From Mucilaginibacter endophyticus (GTDB lineage Bacteria > Bacteroidota > Bacteroidia > Sphingobacteriales > Sphingobacteriaceae), in the NCBI RefSeq assembly GCF_003351025.1, contig NZ_QPCG01000001.1, forward strand, positions 69,949 through 133,948: a stretch of DNA of 64,000 nucleotides. Direction: 5' to 3'. The position numbers were made by a program, and so were the translations under genes. Each line of letters opens with the position of its first letter. The first letter of the stretch is position 1. The notes under the pieces are model-generated. The model ran no database searches and was not told where the DNA came from. It saw nothing but the letters and a program-made list of their open reading frames with translations. Positions 34,251-45,364 of the stretch are shown here, one piece after another.

Positions 34251-35174
34251 TTATTGGGATATCAATTCAAAAAAATATTTGTCATTTAGATTATCCAAGT
34301 CTTGCGCTTTTATAAAGACAATTTTTAGGTTCTTATTCATAAGATTGAGCTCTTTTGAGAAATTGCTTAATGTGGCAAGTCTATCAGGATTAAATCTTTC
34401 TGCTGGCAATACTGTAAGTAAGATGGGCATGACATTATTCTTTACCTTGTTAGAATATAATTTAACTTTCCAATCTAATTTTATCACGTTGTCGCGTACA
34501 GTTGATCTTGTTACCCCATTAGGATAAAACTTGAACTCGAAAATGAGATCAGTTACTATAGATTGCTCCGAACTTAAGACAAGGTCGTATTCAGCCTTTA
34601 TCGAACCCTCTTTGATCTGAATATTGGGAAGTATTTTATAACGCCCTTGAAATATTGATGTCAGCTTATTGCTCAGGAATTGCTCTATTTGAACATAGTT
34701 TGATATGAAATTTTCTTTGGTAGGGGGGATGGTGGTAGTGGTGGTGAGCTCATCAATATCAGAACTAATATTTGCAGCTTCTTCGAACTCTTTTGTATTC
34801 TTGCTTAAAACATCAGCAGCAGTCATGTTTTGAACTTCATTCTCAAGTTTTTTAGTGGTTAACAGATCTCGTTTATCAATATCTGTTTGTTTTTTGTTCC
34901 ATTTAAATAACCCAATAAATGAACTTATTATGCCAAATAATAGCAAAATCACTGAGGCAAAGGGAATAGTAGTATATAAAGTCCCGATAAGAGATTGTCT
35001 TTCTTTTATTATACTTTGAGCTTCTTTCGTTAATAATAATATTTTATTGTTTTCTATTAACAAATCAAATGGTTCCTTTAGATAGAACCATGGTAATAAA
35101 ATGGCGAGCGCTATCAATATTATACCAGCAGAAACTAAAAATTTATATAGGTCGCTGAATTCTAATTTGTCCAT
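34251..35174 (-). CDS. membrane-anchored protein with possible PD-(D/E)xK-like domain
   Basis: 307 residues, unusually AT-rich. Two membrane helices (about 10-31 and 68-90) flank a 36-residue segment with charged helix character (LLLTKEAQSIIKERQSL). A polar linker with a TTTTT run follows at 144-148. The C-terminal domain contains EYDLVLSS (D197) and, 14 residues on, LIFEFKFY (E213, K215), the spacing of a PD-(D/E)xK nuclease core, although the rest of the fold cannot be checked by eye. I recognise no named family. It is flanked by terminators on both sides, so it is a single-gene unit of possible recent acquisition. Confidence 0.6.
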   Translation of the reverse strand: MDKLEFSDLYKFLVSAGIILIALAILLPWFYLKEPFDLLIENNKILLLTKEAQSIIKERQSLIGTLYTTIPFASVILLLFGIISSFIGLFKWNKKQTDIDKRDLLTTKKLENEVQNMTAADVLSKNTKEFEEAANISSDIDELTTTTTIPPTKENFISNYVQIEQFLSNKLTSIFQGRYKILPNIQIKEGSIKAEYDLVLSSEQSIVTDLIFEFKFYPNGVTRSTVRDNVIKLDWKVKLYSNKVKNNVMPILLTVLPAERFNPDRLATLSNFSKELNLMNKNLKIVFIKAQDLDNLNDKYFFELISQ

Positions 35175-35264
35175 GATAAGCAGTAGGTTATCGCTTTTAA
35201 ATAACGATATTAATTTATTAAAATACTACAATAAATCTACTAATACTGCAATGAATTTTACAAA

Positions 35265-35294
35265 AAAGCCCGGATAAAAACTTATCCGGGCTTT
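35265..35294 (-). terminator. terminator after atpC
   Basis: Stem AAAGCCCGGATA/TATCCGGGCTTT with a 6-base loop, followed leftwards by six T residues on the minus strand. It ends the atpD-atpC transcript. Confidence 0.85.
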
Positions 35295-35322
35295 ATGATT
35301 TTAATAAAATACTGCTTATCGC

Positions 35323-35574
35323 TTATTTATGCTGAATGCCTTCGGCTAAAACAGTTACTTTATTGTTTAATGCTTCTACAACACCGCCTTTAATAAAAAA
35401 CACTTCTTCTTTAGCTGCACCACCGCGTACGGTAAGTTTGCCATCCTGAAGGGTGGAAATAATAGGGGCGTGGTTGTTCAGTATTTCAAATAATCCCAAA
35501 GCACCAGGTAAGGTTACCGAGGTGGCCTCGCCTTCGTAAACTTTTTTATCGGGAGTAAGAATTTCTAATGTCAT
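35323..35574 (-). CDS. atpC: F1 ATP synthase epsilon subunit, short form
   Basis: 83 residues (MTLEILTPDKKVYEGEATSV onward; ILNNHAPIISTLQDGKL). This is only the N-terminal beta-sandwich that binds gamma and the c-ring. The C-terminal helical pair responsible for inhibition in E. coli epsilon (about 139 residues) is absent. Short epsilons are common in Bacteroidota. It is the downstream partner of atpD, separated by a 140-base family B repeat, and a terminator follows. Confidence 0.93.
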   Translation of the reverse strand: MTLEILTPDKKVYEGEATSVTLPGALGLFEILNNHAPIISTLQDGKLTVRGGAAKEEVFFIKGGVVEALNNKVTVLAEGIQHK

Positions 35575-35582
35575 CTTTTTAG

Positions 35583-35714
35583 ATATGAGATTTTAGATTT
35601 GAGATGTGAGACAATTCTGTCCTGATCTGTGATCTTAAATCGGGTTTTAAATGTGAGATATAAGTTTCAAATAGGTTTTTCCCTATCTCAAATCTCATAT
35701 CTCACATCTCAAAT

Positions 35715-35717
<3 letters not shown>
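35583..35717. repeat. family B inverted repeat between atpD and atpC
   Basis: ATATGAGATTTTAGATTTGA at the atpC side is inverted relative to ATCTCAAATCTCATATCTCA at the atpD side. It fills the whole intercistronic gap and its outer end contains the atpD TAG stop. Close relatives are in ispG (16214-16249) and at 19318-19445. Confidence 0.75.
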
Positions 35718-37250
<1,533 letters not shown>

Positions 37251-37394
37251 TTACTGAACAGCTACATACATCATTTGTAACAGGAATGTATAAGATGCTA
37301 TTTCAGAGGCGCAAAGTTAAGATTTCTATCCAATTATTTAAATACTGAATCAAGTTTTTTAAACGATAATTTCAACATTGTTAATTAGTTGGTT

Positions 37395-38381
37395 TTAATG
37401 TTCAAAACTCAGCGCAATTTTGCCTGTATGTGTACTGCTTTCCATTAACTTATGAGCGGCGGCGGCATCCTCAGCGCCAAATGTTTTATATATCACCGGT
37501 TTTATAGCCCCCGATTCAATCAACGGCCAGATTTTTTGCTCCAGGTTTTTAGCGATCGCGGTTTTAAAAGCAACTTCTCTGCTCCTTAACATAGAGCCCG
37601 TAATGATGAGCCTTTTGGCCATTACTTTACTCAAATCAAGCTTCACTTCGCGGCCATTCATGGCGTTGATCATCACCAGCCGTCCTTCAATAGCCAGTGA
37701 ATCGATATTACCAGGCATATAATCGCCGCCAATCATGTCCAGGATCACGTTAACGCCAACGCTATGGGTTAGCGATTTGATCGCATCTTTAAAATTAGTT
37801 GTTTTATAGTTGATAGCTTTATCTGCGCCAAGCTGCTCGCAGAAGCTGCACTTTTCATCCGATCCTGCTGTTACAAAAACGGTGCTGCCCAAAGCCTTGG
37901 CCATTTGAATAGCCGTAACACCAATGCCGCTTGATCCGCCATGTATCAACAGCGATTGGTGGGGTTGAAGCTTACCACGATCAAACACATTGCTCCACAC
38001 GGTAAAAAAGGTTTCGGGCAGTGACGCAGCCTCGGCGAAGCTAAGGTTAACAGGCACAGGCAGACATTGGCCTTCGGGCGCTTTGCAATATTCGGCATAA
38101 CCACCGCCTGTAACCAGTGCGCAAACCTTATCGCCTGGTTTCCATTGGATAACGGCATCGCCCACTTCGACAATTACACCTGCCACTTCCAGTCCGGGGA
38201 TATCTGCAGACGCTCCGGCAGGCGGGGGGTAGTTCCCTTTGCGCTGAAAAATATCGGGCCGGTTAACACCTGCCGCCATTACTTTAATCAGTACTTCGTC
38301 GGCTCCATATTGGGGTTTGGGCCTTTCGGCAAGCTGTAAAACTTCCGGGCCGCCGGGTTGAGTAATTACTATTGCTTTCAT
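37395..38381 (-). CDS. NAD(P)H quinone oxidoreductase, PIG3-like
   Basis: 328 residues of the zinc-free medium-chain dehydrogenase/QOR type. N-terminal MKAIVITQPGGPEVLQL and the segment GVNRPDIFQRKGNYPPPAGA are characteristic of the PIG3/TP53I3 group. The nucleotide motif is LLIHGGSSGIGVTAIQMAKA, with FVTAGSDEKCSFCEQLGAD after it. It likely reduces quinones or other electrophiles with NADPH. It is monocistronic, convergent with nothing and separated from neighbours by a nested palindrome. Confidence 0.9.
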   Translation of the reverse strand: MKAIVITQPGGPEVLQLAERPKPQYGADEVLIKVMAAGVNRPDIFQRKGNYPPPAGASADIPGLEVAGVIVEVGDAVIQWKPGDKVCALVTGGGYAEYCKAPEGQCLPVPVNLSFAEAASLPETFFTVWSNVFDRGKLQPHQSLLIHGGSSGIGVTAIQMAKALGSTVFVTAGSDEKCSFCEQLGADKAINYKTTNFKDAIKSLTHSVGVNVILDMIGGDYMPGNIDSLAIEGRLVMINAMNGREVKLDLSKVMAKRLIITGSMLRSREVAFKTAIAKNLEQKIWPLIESGAIKPVIYKTFGAEDAAAAHKLMESSTHTGKIALSFEH

Positions 38382-38472
38382 AAGCTTTAAGGTTGAAAGC
38401 TAAGTTAAGATGTTTTGTTTAAGATATGGATAAGAAAACAGTAATGGGTTTTAATGAAAGCGGTAAATACGG

Positions 38473-38621
38473 GGCACCTAACGGAGCCTTAGAATTTTGT
38501 TTTATTTTCTATAAATACGATACTCCTACGGAGTTCTATCGCGCATATTAAGATGCAAAACTCCGTAGGAGTATCGTGTTTGTAGTGTAATTGAAAAAAT
38601 ATATCGGGCTCCGTAGGTGCC
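38473..38621. repeat. nested double palindrome
   Basis: Outer arms GGCACCTAACGGAGCC and GGCTCCGTAGGTGCC (one base longer on the left) enclose inner perfect 19-bp arms ACGATACTCCTACGGAGTT and its complement. Both arm sets share a CTCCGTAGG core, so inner and outer arms could pair alternatively. It lies between two leftward genes; the remaining gap (38382-38472, 38622-38748) shows nothing else. Confidence 0.75.
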
Positions 38622-38748
38622 TCGTGTTTTAAAAAGCAGATATCACAAGTCATCCACCCCGCATGGCTATCACACAAAACTTGCTTATAAGGCACAAGTA
38701 GCCTCCGCTCTTTGCCTGCCCTTCATACTTGCGCCAGAAAGGGAAAAA

Positions 38749-38791
38749 CTAACCTCCAATCTCCGGCCTCCAATCTCTAACTTCCATCCCT
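38749..38791. repeat. family D low-complexity repeat over a gene end
   Basis: AACCTCCAATCTCCGGCCTC continues CAATCTCTAACTTCCATCCC. It overlaps the stop and last codons (RDGS) of the FtsX permease, similar in style to families A-C. Confidence 0.5.
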
Positions 38792-41179
38792 CAAACTCTC
38801 AACCGGATTAGCCGCTGCTGCCCTGAATGATTGTAAGCTGATAGTGGCAAAAGCTATTAATATAGCTCCCGAGCCTGCCAATACCACCAGCCACCATTGA
38901 ATATTTTGACGATAAGCAAAGCCCTGCAGCCACTTGTTCATGGTTAGCCATGCCAACGGGGCGGCTATGGCAAATGATATGATCACCAGCTTTACAAAAT
39001 CTTTTGATAGCATGGTTACAATGGCTGTGATGCTTGCACCCAGCACCTTCCGGATGCCAATTTCCCGGTTGCGTTGCTCGGCGGCATAAGCCGCGAGGCC
39101 AAACAGGCCAAGGCAGGCAATTACAATGGCCAAGCTCGTAAATGTTATAAAAAGCTGGCCCATGCGTTGCTCGGTACGGTAAAGGGCATCGAAATCGGCA
39201 TCCATGAACGAATAGTCAAAATGCTCATTTGGGGCAATGGTTTTCCAGGTTTTTTCTATCCCGGCCATTAGGGTTGGCAGATTACGGGTATTTACGCGGA
39301 TGCTTAAACGCGCCAGCCAATCGTTATCAAGTGCCATCACCAGCGGGGTAACATTATCGCGCAGCGAACTGAAGTTGAAATCCTTCACTACGCCTATCAC
39401 ATGATATTTTTTGATATCCCTGGCGATGCCTGTAGTGATGGTTTTACCAACGGCGTTATCGCCATAGCCAAATACTTTCGCGGCGGTTTCATTGATGATC
39501 ATCGCTGTCGAATCAGTTCTGAATTCCCCGGAAAACCCGCGACCTGTTTTCATTTGCATGCCCATGGTGCCAATGTAGTCTTCATCTATTTTCCAGAACT
39601 GGGTAGATTGCCCTTCTTGCTTTTCGCCCGGCGATATATAGTTTAAAACCTTGTTGTTGGCAGTAGGTAAAAAGCTGGTAAGGGTGGCGTTAACAACCCC
39701 GGATAGTTTTTTAATTTCCTGCTTCAGTAATTCGGGATGCTCGAGTGTGTTAACATTATTGAGGATAAGCACCTGATTGCGGTTAAAGCCGAGATCTTTA
39801 TTCTGGATATAGTTAAGCTGATTATAAATAACCAAGGTGCCTATCACCAAAAATATAGAGATAGAAAACTGGAAAACCACCAGTGTGCTCCGGAAGGCAC
39901 CGCCTTTAAACCCTGTAGAGATCTTTCCTTTTAAAACATTAATGGGCTGAAAGGCTGATAAAAAGAAAGCAGGGTAGGAGCCCGCTAAAATACCGACAAT
40001 GATAACAATGCTTAACAAAGCGGGTATTAGCCAGGTTATGGTCTGTGCATTTATAGTTAATTGTTTGTTTGATAAGTGATTGAATAAAGGCAATAAGGCC
40101 CAGGCGGCCAGCACTGCTATAATGGCCGCAGTAAAAGTCACGATAAGTGATTCGGCAAGGAATTGGAAAATAAGGTGACTACGGGAGGAGCCTAAAACTT
40201 TACGCACACCAACCTCGCGGGCGCGGTTGGCCGAGCGGGCCGTAGACAGGTTCATGAAGTTAATGCAGGCCAGCAGCAGGATAAAAATCGCTACCGCTGC
40301 AAAAATGTAAACGTACTGACTATTACCATTGGCACCCAGTTCCATTACCCGGTTTGATTTAAGGTGGATATCTGTCACCGGCATCAGGCCCAACTTAAAG
40401 TAATTACCGCCTGCGGTAAATTTGCTGTAGTTCATGGTGGTTGAACCTTTGAGGCCCTCTTTCATCACAGCATTAAGCTTTGATTCGAGGCGGGGAACAT
40501 TTGAATTGGGTTTAAGCAGCACATAGGTGGCAAAGGCGGTTAACCTATTCCACGGAGCATCATTGCTAACCGGCCCGGCCGACAGTAAAAAGTTGGCCCT
40601 GAAATGTGATTGTACCGGCATATCTTTCATTACCCCGGTTATTTTGAGCGGTGTGCTGCTTGTTACCAAAAACAGAGTTTGCCCAACTACATTGACGCGG
40701 TTAAAATATTTTTTAGCCATCGACTCGGCAATGACCACCGTGTTGGGCTCTTTTAAAGCCGTTTTTGCATCTCCGGAAAGTAGGGGAAGGGTAAATACAT
40801 CGAAAATATTGGGCTCGCTGTAGAAAGTCGCGCCGTCTTCCCGCACAATTTCATCGCCCTTTTTAAAGCGGATATTGAGTGCGGGTGTTATACGCACTGC
40901 TGTTTCAACTTCGGGGCATTCTGTTTTTAAAACGTTGGCAACCGGAATTGCGGTTACGGCATATTCGGTAAGCGTGCCACTGAATTTCAGGTCGGTATTT
41001 ACCCGGTATACACGCTCGTGTTTGGTGTTATACCGGTCATAGCTCAGTTCATCTACTACATAAAAGGTAATGAGCAGGCAAATGGCCAGGCCCAATGCCA
41101 GGCCTAAAATATTGATGAAAGTGAAGCCCTTATTTTTAAGCAGACTGCGAAAAGCGGTTTTAAAATAGTTCCTGATCAT
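38777..41179 (-). CDS. FtsX/MacB-type ABC transporter permease
   Basis: 800 residues with the same two-unit layout as the permease at 1620: helix at about 20-42, MacB-type periplasmic domain, helix cluster (about 285-450), second periplasmic domain and C-terminal helices. Signatures NRAREVGVRKVLGSSRSHLI and EQRNREIGIRKVLGASITAI are visible. Without an adjacent ATPase its cargo is unknown. Its final codons come from a family D repeat, so the end may be recently altered. Confidence 0.88.
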   Translation of the reverse strand: MIRNYFKTAFRSLLKNKGFTFINILGLALGLAICLLITFYVVDELSYDRYNTKHERVYRVNTDLKFSGTLTEYAVTAIPVANVLKTECPEVETAVRITPALNIRFKKGDEIVREDGATFYSEPNIFDVFTLPLLSGDAKTALKEPNTVVIAESMAKKYFNRVNVVGQTLFLVTSSTPLKITGVMKDMPVQSHFRANFLLSAGPVSNDAPWNRLTAFATYVLLKPNSNVPRLESKLNAVMKEGLKGSTTMNYSKFTAGGNYFKLGLMPVTDIHLKSNRVMELGANGNSQYVYIFAAVAIFILLLACINFMNLSTARSANRAREVGVRKVLGSSRSHLIFQFLAESLIVTFTAAIIAVLAAWALLPLFNHLSNKQLTINAQTITWLIPALLSIVIIVGILAGSYPAFFLSAFQPINVLKGKISTGFKGGAFRSTLVVFQFSISIFLVIGTLVIYNQLNYIQNKDLGFNRNQVLILNNVNTLEHPELLKQEIKKLSGVVNATLTSFLPTANNKVLNYISPGEKQEGQSTQFWKIDEDYIGTMGMQMKTGRGFSGEFRTDSTAMIINETAAKVFGYGDNAVGKTITTGIARDIKKYHVIGVVKDFNFSSLRDNVTPLVMALDNDWLARLSIRVNTRNLPTLMAGIEKTWKTIAPNEHFDYSFMDADFDALYRTEQRMGQLFITFTSLAIVIACLGLFGLAAYAAEQRNREIGIRKVLGASITAIVTMLSKDFVKLVIISFAIAAPLAWLTMNKWLQGFAYRQNIQWWLVVLAGSGAILIAFATISLQSFRAAAANPVESLRDGS

Positions 41180-41379
41180 AGCATAAAAAGGTTTATGTCA
41201 TAAATCTATAGCTAAATTTTTAGTTACACAAGGCAATTAACTAATTATTTAGTTTTAAGATTGTTTAATCAGGCTTTATATAAAGTAGGCAGGCATTTAA
41301 ACATCTTAATGTTAAAAAAGAACATGAGTTTACTTAACTCGTTTTATTTTCCTTTTTTTGTCACAAACAAGCAAATAGT

Positions 41380-41841
41380 ATGTCATTACAAATTGGCCAG
41401 CCGGCCCCTCAGTTTATTTTAATTTCATCAGCATTAAAAAGTGTTTCACTGGCCGATTTTAAAGGCCGCAAAGTAGTTATCCATTTTTTTCCTTTAGCTT
41501 TTACAGGTGTTTGTACTACGCAGCTTTGTACCATGCGCGATAGCTTTGGCTATTATGATGGTTTAAACGCTACTATATTGGGTATCTCTGTTGATTCGCC
41601 TTTTACCCTGGCTAAGTTTAAAGAAGAGAACAATTATCAGTTCGATCTGCTTTCTGATTTTAACAAAGATGTATCTACTGCTTACGGCGCCATTTACGAC
41701 CAATTTGTTATGGGACTTAAAGGAGTAGCCAAGCGCGCAGCCTTTGTAATTGACGAAGAACAGAATATCATTTACGCCGAGGTTCTTGAGGATGCCGGAC
41801 AGCTGCCTGACTTTGAAGCTATTGCAGAAATTGTGAAATAA
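41380..41841 (+). CDS. peroxiredoxin (AhpE/BCP-like redoxin)
   Basis: 153 residues. The peroxidatic motif is PLAFTGVCTTQLC with C45 and a second Cys at C50, so a 1-Cys or atypical 2-Cys cycle is possible. The N-terminus GQPAPQFILISSALKSVSL and the RAAFVIDEEQNIIYAEV strand are typical. It reduces peroxides using thioredoxin or glutaredoxin-like donors. It is cytosolic (no signal). A tRNA gene follows after about 60 nt. Confidence 0.92.
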   Translation: MSLQIGQPAPQFILISSALKSVSLADFKGRKVVIHFFPLAFTGVCTTQLCTMRDSFGYYDGLNATILGISVDSPFTLAKFKEENNYQFDLLSDFNKDVSTAYGAIYDQFVMGLKGVAKRAAFVIDEEQNIIYAEVLEDAGQLPDFEAIAEIVK

Positions 41842-41903
41842 TTTTAAATAAAAATTTGCAACGAAAGTTTTAAAACCTATCTTTGCATTCCATTTCGGAA
41901 CAG

Positions 41904-41977
41904 GCACTCGTAGCTCAATTGGATAGAGCATCTGACTACGGATCAGAAGGTTAGGGGTTCGACTCCCTTCGAGTGCA
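41904..41977 (+). tRNA. tRNA-Arg (anticodon ACG)
   Basis: Acceptor stem GCACTCG pairs with CGAGTGC (41970-41976) followed by discriminator A. The D arm is GCTC/GAGC, the anticodon stem TCTGA/TCAGA with loop CTACGGA, and the T arm AGGGG/CCCTT around TTCGACT. ACG (41938-41940) decodes CGU, plus CGC and CGA if A34 is deaminated. CCA is not encoded. Confidence 0.96.
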
Positions 41978-42028
41978 CAACAAAGCCTGCAGCCCGGGAT
42001 TTTTCCACCGCAGGTGCAAATTAACTGT

Positions 42029-42060
42029 AAGCCTTTCTGTTGTATTACCGAAAGGCTTTT
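42029..42060 (+). terminator. terminator between tRNA-Arg and adk
   Basis: Stem AAGCCTTTC/GAAAGGCTT followed by a T-rich tail, 50 nt after the tRNA and 15 nt before adk. Confidence 0.75.
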
Positions 42061-42074
42061 AATTTATCAAGAGC

Positions 42075-42653
42075 ATGCTAAATCTGGTTTTGTTTGGCCC
42101 TCCCGGAGCCGGGAAAGGTACTCAGTCGAAAAAACTTATTGAAAAATACGATTTGATCCACCTTTCAACTGGAGATTTGTTACGTGGCGAAATTGCACAA
42201 GGTACTGAGTTGGGTTTGGAAGCCAAAAAACTGATGGACGACGGAAAACTTGTTCCGGATGCTGTAGTTATTGGCATGATCAGCAATAAGCTTGACGCTA
42301 ACAAAGACGCTAAAGGTTTTATTTTTGATGGTTTCCCGCGTACAGTTGCGCAGGCCGAAGCTTTAGATCAGTTACTGGAATCAAAAGAATCAGCAATTTC
42401 GGGCATGATAGCGCTTGAAGTTGGTGATGATGAATTGGAGCGCCGCCTGTTGGAGCGTGGTAAAGAATCTGGTCGTCCGGATGATGCCAACCCCGAAGTG
42501 ATCCGCAAACGTATTAAAGAATACAATGATAAAACTGCTCCTGTAGCTGGTTTTTATCAACAACAAGATAAGTTTACAAGTATAAACGGTGTGGGCTCGG
42601 TTAATGAGATCTTCGCTGAAATTGTTGATGTAAACGAATCATATAAAAAATAG
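42075..42653 (+). CDS. adk: adenylate kinase
   Basis: 192 residues. It interconverts ATP + AMP and 2 ADP. The P-loop is GPPGAGKGTQ (8-17), with the AMP-binding STGDLLRGEI segment and FDGFPRTVAQAEAL. The LID is short (RGKESGRPDD), without zinc Cys residues, typical of the short Bacteroidota form. obg follows after a long hairpin. Confidence 0.97.
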   Translation: MLNLVLFGPPGAGKGTQSKKLIEKYDLIHLSTGDLLRGEIAQGTELGLEAKKLMDDGKLVPDAVVIGMISNKLDANKDAKGFIFDGFPRTVAQAEALDQLLESKESAISGMIALEVGDDELERRLLERGKESGRPDDANPEVIRKRIKEYNDKTAPVAGFYQQQDKFTSINGVGSVNEIFAEIVDVNESYKK

Positions 42654-42667
42654 TCTTAAAGTCTTAA

Positions 42668-42743
42668 GACCGAAAGTCAGTAAAGTCCGCAAGTTAGGAA
42701 CGTTAAAAATTCTTAATTTTGCGGACTTTACTGACTTTCGGAC
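42668..42743. repeat. family C inverted repeat between adk and obg
   Basis: Arms of 25 bases with one mismatch: GACCGAAAGTCAGTAAAGTC on the left and GACTTTACTGACTTTCGGAC on the right. Related motifs (GGAAAGTCCGAAAGT) occur in frame in ispG at 16171-16206. Confidence 0.75.
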
Positions 42744-42764
42744 TTTCCGTCTAAATCAAAAATT

Positions 42765-43772
42765 ATGTCTCAGGGTTCAAATTTTGTTGATTATGTAAAA
42801 ATCTGTTGCCGCTCGGGCCACGGAGGTGCCGGTTCTGCCCATTTGCACCGTGATATATTAACTTCAAAAGGTGGTCCTGATGGCGGTGACGGCGGCAGGG
42901 GCGGCCATGTTATTGTTAAAGGTAACGCCCAGCTATGGACTATGCTCCACCTTAAATATCGTAAACACGTAATTGCAGGTGATGGCGATTCGGGAGGTAG
43001 CTCATTACGTTCGGGCAAAACCGGTCGCGACGAGATACTGGAAGTGCCCCTTGGTACAACCGTGAAAAATGCGGAAACCGGCGAAGTGCTTTTTGAGATA
43101 ACTCAAGACGGCGAAACCAAAATTCTTACTCCCGGCGGTCGTGGTGGTTTAGGTAACTGGCATTTTAAAACATCAACACTACAAACCCCCCGCTTTGCCC
43201 AACCCGGCGAAGAGGGCCGTGAAGACTGGAATATTCTTGAATTGAAGGTACTGGCCGATGTTGGTTTGGTAGGTTTTCCTAACGCGGGTAAATCAACCCT
43301 GCTTTCGGTAGTATCAGCCGCTAAGCCTGAGATTGCCGATTATGCTTTCACCACGCTGGTGCCTAATTTGGGTATCGTATCATACCGTGGTGGGCGCTCA
43401 TTTGTAATGGCTGATATCCCGGGCATTATAGAAGGTGCATCGCAGGGAAAAGGTTTAGGACTTCGGTTTTTAAGACATATCGAACGTAACTCGGTATTGT
43501 TGTTTATGGTACCTGCCGATACATCACGTAGCATCAAAGAAGAGTATGACATATTACTGCGCGAATTGGAAGAATACAACCCCGAACTAATGCACAAGCC
43601 CCGTGTGCTGGCTGTAACCAAAACCGATATGCTTGATGATGAACTGCAGGCCGAAATGAAAAAGGAGATCCCTGATGGCATCCCCTTTGTATTTATATCA
43701 TCTGTGGCCCAGAAAAATATCGATCAGCTAAAAGACCTCCTTTGGAAAGAGATCAATGCCAGCGTTATTTAG
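42765..43772 (+). CDS. obg: Obg GTPase (CgtA)
   Basis: 335 residues. The N-terminal glycine-rich OBG fold is clear ([32 protein letters not shown]). The G domain from about 163 has G1 [12 protein letters not shown]3 DIPGIIEGA and G4 TKTD. It acts in 50S ribosome assembly and stress signalling. The variable C-terminal OCT domain is essentially absent. The last codons overlap the convergent gene at 43765 by 8 nt. Confidence 0.96.
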   Translation: MSQGSNFVDYVKICCRSGHGGAGSAHLHRDILTSKGGPDGGDGGRGGHVIVKGNAQLWTMLHLKYRKHVIAGDGDSGGSSLRSGKTGRDEILEVPLGTTVKNAETGEVLFEITQDGETKILTPGGRGGLGNWHFKTSTLQTPRFAQPGEEGREDWNILELKVLADVGLVGFPNAGKSTLLSVVSAAKPEIADYAFTTLVPNLGIVSYRGGRSFVMADIPGIIEGASQGKGLGLRFLRHIERNSVLLFMVPADTSRSIKEEYDILLRELEEYNPELMHKPRVLAVTKTDMLDDELQAEMKKEIPDGIPFVFISSVAQKNIDQLKDLLWKEINASVI

Positions 43773-45336
43773 CTTCCCACAAAATATAATCGTTACTCAG
43801 CATCGTCATTTTAAAGCCCTTATATCCCGGAAAGCATTTGCGCATAATGGTTGATTTGGGGCCGAGATAATTGGATGGCAAAACGATGTATAGCGGGCCG
43901 GCGTGGCCTTTATATACATAATCATCATAATCAATTGCTACTTCGGGGCCAATATCTTCAACCGTTATGGTACGGTTATGTTCAATCTCCAGGCTAAGGT
44001 CAGGGCTGTTAAATACAAAAATGGCATTGGTGTTTTGTTTATCCAGGTTGCGGATATAATTTAACGATGGCTGATCAATAAAAAGCTGTGCTATTCCTGA
44101 ATATCCTCTCGCGCTGATATTTTTGTTTTGAAAATAGCCTGGTACAAAATATTTATAGCTTGAATAGGCTATTACAAAGCATACAAAATAAAATAGGTAT
44201 TTGAAGCCTCTTTGCAGTTCGCTTACCAGGTAAATGATGCCCGGAGCTGCAATAAGTCCTATTAATCTTAAGTGCCTTGCCTCGTATGAGATATTGGCCT
44301 GCCTCAGGAATGATTGCCCAAAAAATAGCACCGCCACACCATAAAACACTGTTAATAGCAGTGCGTAGTGTTTGTACGGCACCTTTTTCACAACAAACCT
44401 GATCAATAAAATGCTTAATAAAGCACAAACCAATACAATTATTACACCCCAAACGTAGGAGAATATAGGCGTATCGTCATGAAACAGCAGGCCATTGGTT
44501 AAATCATCTATAGAAAAGGCTGTTAATATTGGCGATGCCAGCGGAAAGCCAAAAGTTTCCCAGGCCAGCTTGATGCTCCCATGTACTGTTGATGGGTTTC
44601 CACCTTTAGAAAGATAAAAGTGATTTATTGTGAGCAATGAAAGTACCGCGGGGATACCTATCCAGATGCCGTTTTTTATCCAGGTAACAATGTCTTTTGT
44701 TCCTATAGAAAACCTGATCCATAAAAAGCAACAGGCGGCGGCCAGCATCCATAAAAACGATGATTTACAAATAAAGCCGATGATCCCTGCAGCAAACAGG
44801 AATACCGCCATTTTCCAGCTGATTTTTTCAAAGGCTACGCATCCGTATAAAAACCAGCCTGTATACCCTAAAAGCAATACCTCGCCTCCGTTATAAAATA
44901 CATAAGGTGTAAAAAACGATACCTGGATAAATATGAACAGCACGCTTAAGGCCGATATTATAGGCGTAAAACCCGCCTTTTTAAAGAAGCAGTAAAAACC
45001 AAAAATTCCAGATAGCGAAAATAACAGGGTTACGATAGAGGAAGCACGCCCGGTATTAACACCAAAAATCAGCTTAAAAAAATAAGGTACCAGGTATTGC
45101 CCCGGCGACCACCATGCCAAAAATTCAGATGTGTTTTTGCTGATATCGTTTTGGTTGGGTTTTACACTGATATTAAAAGCTGAGCCCAGTTCCATCGAGC
45201 GCATTACCTGGAAGCCTTTGCTTGGGTCAGGGTAGATGGCTGCCGGGGCGATGATCAGCATGACGCCCATAATGAAAACAATCCCGCTGACAACCAATAG
45301 AATGATTTGGTGGGCTTGTAGTTTTTGTTTCAGCAT
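43765..45336 (-). CDS. polytopic membrane protein, glycosyltransferase-like
   Basis: 523 residues with about 11-12 membrane helices in the first 420 residues and a soluble C-terminal tail ([18 protein letters not shown]). After the first helix lies a long loop with acidic residues and [13 protein letters not shown], the topology of GT-C/ArnT-like lipid-linked sugar transferases, but no clear catalytic Asp motif can be assigned. It lies 28 nt from the WcaF-like gene, suggesting a shared surface-polysaccharide role. It converges on obg with an 8-nt overlap. Confidence 0.65.
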   Translation of the reverse strand: MLKQKLQAHQIILLVVSGIVFIMGVMLIIAPAAIYPDPSKGFQVMRSMELGSAFNISVKPNQNDISKNTSEFLAWWSPGQYLVPYFFKLIFGVNTGRASSIVTLLFSLSGIFGFYCFFKKAGFTPIISALSVLFIFIQVSFFTPYVFYNGGEVLLLGYTGWFLYGCVAFEKISWKMAVFLFAAGIIGFICKSSFLWMLAAACCFLWIRFSIGTKDIVTWIKNGIWIGIPAVLSLLTINHFYLSKGGNPSTVHGSIKLAWETFGFPLASPILTAFSIDDLTNGLLFHDDTPIFSYVWGVIIVLVCALLSILLIRFVVKKVPYKHYALLLTVFYGVAVLFFGQSFLRQANISYEARHLRLIGLIAAPGIIYLVSELQRGFKYLFYFVCFVIAYSSYKYFVPGYFQNKNISARGYSGIAQLFIDQPSLNYIRNLDKQNTNAIFVFNSPDLSLEIEHNRTITVEDIGPEVAIDYDDYVYKGHAGPLYIVLPSNYLGPKSTIMRKCFPGYKGFKMTMLSNDYILWEAK

Positions 45337-45364
45337 ATAGTTATTTTAAGCAGATGATGTATAG

